DNA from: Coriobacteriia bacterium
GTDB lineage: Bacteria; Actinomycetota; Coriobacteriia; Coriobacteriales; UBA8131
Length of the DNA stretch: 6,347 nt
Direction of reading: 5' to 3'
Assembly (NCBI GenBank): GCA_009781535.1
Contig: WQXX01000063.1
Location: 1 to 6,347, forward strand
Position numbers and translations under genes: made by a program. Below, piece by piece: positions 4,865-6,347 of this stretch; position 1 is the stretch's first letter, and each line of letters begins with the position of its first letter. The notes below the pieces were generated by a model. The model had not been told where the DNA came from. It was given only the letters and a program-made list of their open reading frames with translations, and made no database searches.

Positions 4865-6347
4865 TCATGAGCCATCAAACAGATAGACCCGTGTTTCATA
4901 CGCGCGGGCGACAAACGAATTGCCCTCGACAAGATTATCCTTGTAATTGGAAAGCAGCAGCTCGCCCTTGCTCAAATCGAAGCCTTTCGGAGCCTTGAAC
5001 CTCTTTGGCTTCTCCGTAAATGAGCAGACCACCAGGATCCTGTCTCCCTCGAATCTGCGCTCATAGGCAAAGATTGACCCGTTCAACGGGCAGTGCTCCC
5101 GGTAATCGCCCCAAATCAGCGCCGGCTTCTCCTTCCTGAGCCGTAAGGCTTGCCGATAAAAGCCCAGGAGCGAATCGCTGTCTGCGGCTTGACTGGCAAC
5201 GTTGACATCGAGGTAGTTCGGATTGACGGCAAACCAAGGCTTACCAGAGGAGAAGCCGGCGCTGGTCTCCGAGCTCCATTGCATCGGGGTCCTTGCCGAC
5301 TCCCTGCTCGCCCGGTGGATCAGAGCCATCTTCTTCGCCTCGGCTTGCCGCGGTCGCCTTTTGTACTCGTTGATCGTCTGGACGTCTTTGTATTCGTCTA
5401 TGGTCTCAAGGGCGATGTTGGTCATCCCGATCTCCTGACCCTGATAGATAAAAGGCGTGCCCTGCTGGAACAAGAACGAGGCAGCGAGCATCTTGCCGCT
5501 CTGAACGCGGTACTGTTCACTTCCAAAACGGCTGATGCTTCTTGGATGGTCGTGGTTTTCGAGATACAGCGTATTCCATGCCTTGCCGTTGAGGTGCATC
5601 TGCCATCGCGAGAATGCCCGCTTGAGCTTCCGGAGCGAGAAGGGACGCGGATAGAAATCAGTGAACAGGCAATCCGCCTCCATATGTTGGAAATGAAACA
5701 TCAGGTCAAGTTCCTTCGCGCCATCCTCGGCGATGTAGGACAAGGCGAGCCGCGGTCTCATCATAGGAGCTTCCCCGATGGTGATGCAATCATAATGATC
5801 AAACACGTCACGCTTGAACTCACCCAGATACTCATGTACCCGTGGACCGTTGTTATAGTGCCGTATCCCTCTCGCGGCAGGCATCAGCCAGTCGTTCGGC
5901 AGACCGTCGGCTTTGGAGATGAAAGTGATCACGTCCTCGCGGAAGCCATCAATGCCAAGGTCCAGCCAAAACCGCATGATCTTCTTTACCTCCTCGCGGA
6001 CCAGAGGGTTGTCCATGTTCAGGTCAGGCTGCTTTTTCGCAAACAAATGGAGATAGTATTCGTCAAGCTGCTCGTTGTATTCCCATGCCTTACCTTCGAA
6101 CAGGCTGCTCCAGTTGTTGGGCAGTCTTCCGCCCTGTTTTCCGCCCGACACTCCGACTGGCTCTCCGTCCGCTTTTACGCCCAATCGTCCATCTTGTTTC
6201 CCGCTCGACGCTCCGCCCGGTTTTCCACCCAGTCTTCCGCCCAACCGTGCCTTCCTCCAATAATAGTAATCGTGATACGGACTGTTCCTGTCGGCGATGC
6301 CCGCCTTAAACCACTCATGCTCGCTTGAGGTGTGGTTGACGACAAGA
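4865..6347 (-). CDS. GH13 alpha-glucosidase, probably oligo-1,6-glucosidase type (5' end outside window)
   Basis: 494 residues are visible. The frame is open to the window edge, where it reads LVVNHTS (conserved region I), so roughly 95 N-terminal residues are missing. Using partial-protein numbering: domain B with QPDLN (about 106-110); region II GFREDV with nucleophile Asp138; region III TIGEAP with acid/base Glu192; region IV NHDHPRS with transition-state Asp266; then QGTPFIYQGQEIGM, ARTPMQW and a C-terminal beta domain. All three catalytic carboxylates are present. In this subgroup a Val directly after the nucleophile (here FRED-V) goes with alpha-1,6 specificity, suggesting hydrolysis of isomalto-oligosaccharides or panose to glucose. 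No signal peptide can be assessed. Between YYYWRKAR and PNNW there are about 44 residues where about 7 are usual: a Gly-rich repeat insertion. The gene is transcribed toward the ATPase remnant, on the same strand. Confidence 0.93.
   Translation of the reverse strand, partial: LVVNHTSSEHEWFKAGIADRNSPYHDYYYWRKARLGGRLGGKPGGASSGKQDGRLGVKADGEPVGVSGGKQGGRLPNNWSSLFEGKAWEYNEQLDEYYLHLFAKKQPDLNMDNPLVREEVKKIMRFWLDLGIDGFREDVITFISKADGLPNDWLMPAARGIRHYNNGPRVHEYLGEFKRDVFDHYDCITIGEAPMMRPRLALSYIAEDGAKELDLMFHFQHMEADCLFTDFYPRPFSLRKLKRAFSRWQMHLNGKAWNTLYLENHDHPRSISRFGSEQYRVQSGKMLAASFLFQQGTPFIYQGQEIGMTNIALETIDEYKDVQTINEYKRRPRQAEAKKMALIHRASRESARTPMQWSSETSAGFSSGKPWFAVNPNYLDVNVASQAADSDSLLGFYRQALRLRKEKPALIWGDYREHCPLNGSIFAYERRFEGDRILVVCSFTEKPKRFKAPKGFDLSKGELLLSNYKDNLVEGNSFVARAYETRVYLFDGS
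6125..6250 (-). repeat. Gly-rich degenerate repeat inside the GH13 gene
   Basis: An in-frame, low-complexity stretch of about 40 codons built from degenerate copies of G-R-L-G-x-K-...-G-K-Q-x-G. One unit starts at GGRLGGKPGG and ends in SSGKQD, a second starts at GRLGVKADGE and ends in SGGKQG, and a third start, GRL, runs into the normal PNNW. At DNA level GGGCGGAAGACTG recurs near both ends and GGGCGGA-type words recur within. The pattern suggests growth by slippage or recombination while keeping frame. Confidence 0.75.

Noticed and set aside
5150..6328. Long plus-strand open frame of 392 codons antisense to the glucosidase
   Set aside because: The minus strand carries unmistakable GH13 motifs over the whole stretch; the plus frame has no family resemblance and is an antisense shadow.

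Overview
The window is a 6.3 kb stretch of bacterial chromosome with five substantial genes (two cut by the window edges), one small gene remnant and several short repeat structures. No rRNA, tRNA, transposase or phage gene is visible. Several features fit a Gram-positive anaerobe of the Clostridia or Coriobacteriia type: strong GGAGG ribosome sites, a TTG start, a zinc-ribbon-type membrane protein tail, a Fpg-like protein of the 'MIEIPEA' type and an AAA/DUF4143 ATPase. This placement is an inference from family distribution and gene style; no marker gene is present.

Layout from left to right. 1-627 (+): C-terminal part of a membrane protein with two transmembrane helices. 728-1027 (+): a small DUF5661 protein. 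1047-1075: a hairpin between convergent genes. 1104-1928 (-): a Fpg/Nei-fold protein that keeps its zinc finger and H2TH motif but lacks the expected catalytic residues. 2087-3022 (+), divergent from it: a fusion of a YpsA/SLOG-type 'putative molybdenum carrier' domain and a GNAT acetyltransferase. 3052-4380 (-): an intact AAA+ ATPase with a C-terminal DUF4143 (PD-(D/E)XK-like) domain. Its promoter region carries three palindromic boxes at an exact 33-bp period. 4562-4765 (-): a decayed fragment of a second ATPase of the same family. 4865-6347 (-): most of a GH13 alpha-glucosidase, probably of the oligo-1,6-glucosidase type, with a Gly-rich repeat insertion in domain B.

The genes do not form one clear pathway. 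Orientation alternates and most units look monocistronic. The points most worth following are the 33-bp box array at the ATPase promoter, the SLOG-GNAT fusion, the residue losses in the Fpg-like protein, the repeat insertion in the glucosidase, and the ATPase remnant beside its intact homologue, where a 32-bp tandem duplication shifts the frame. I see no convincing complete new defence or mobile system. The ATPase with its repeat-rich promoter is the nearest candidate.
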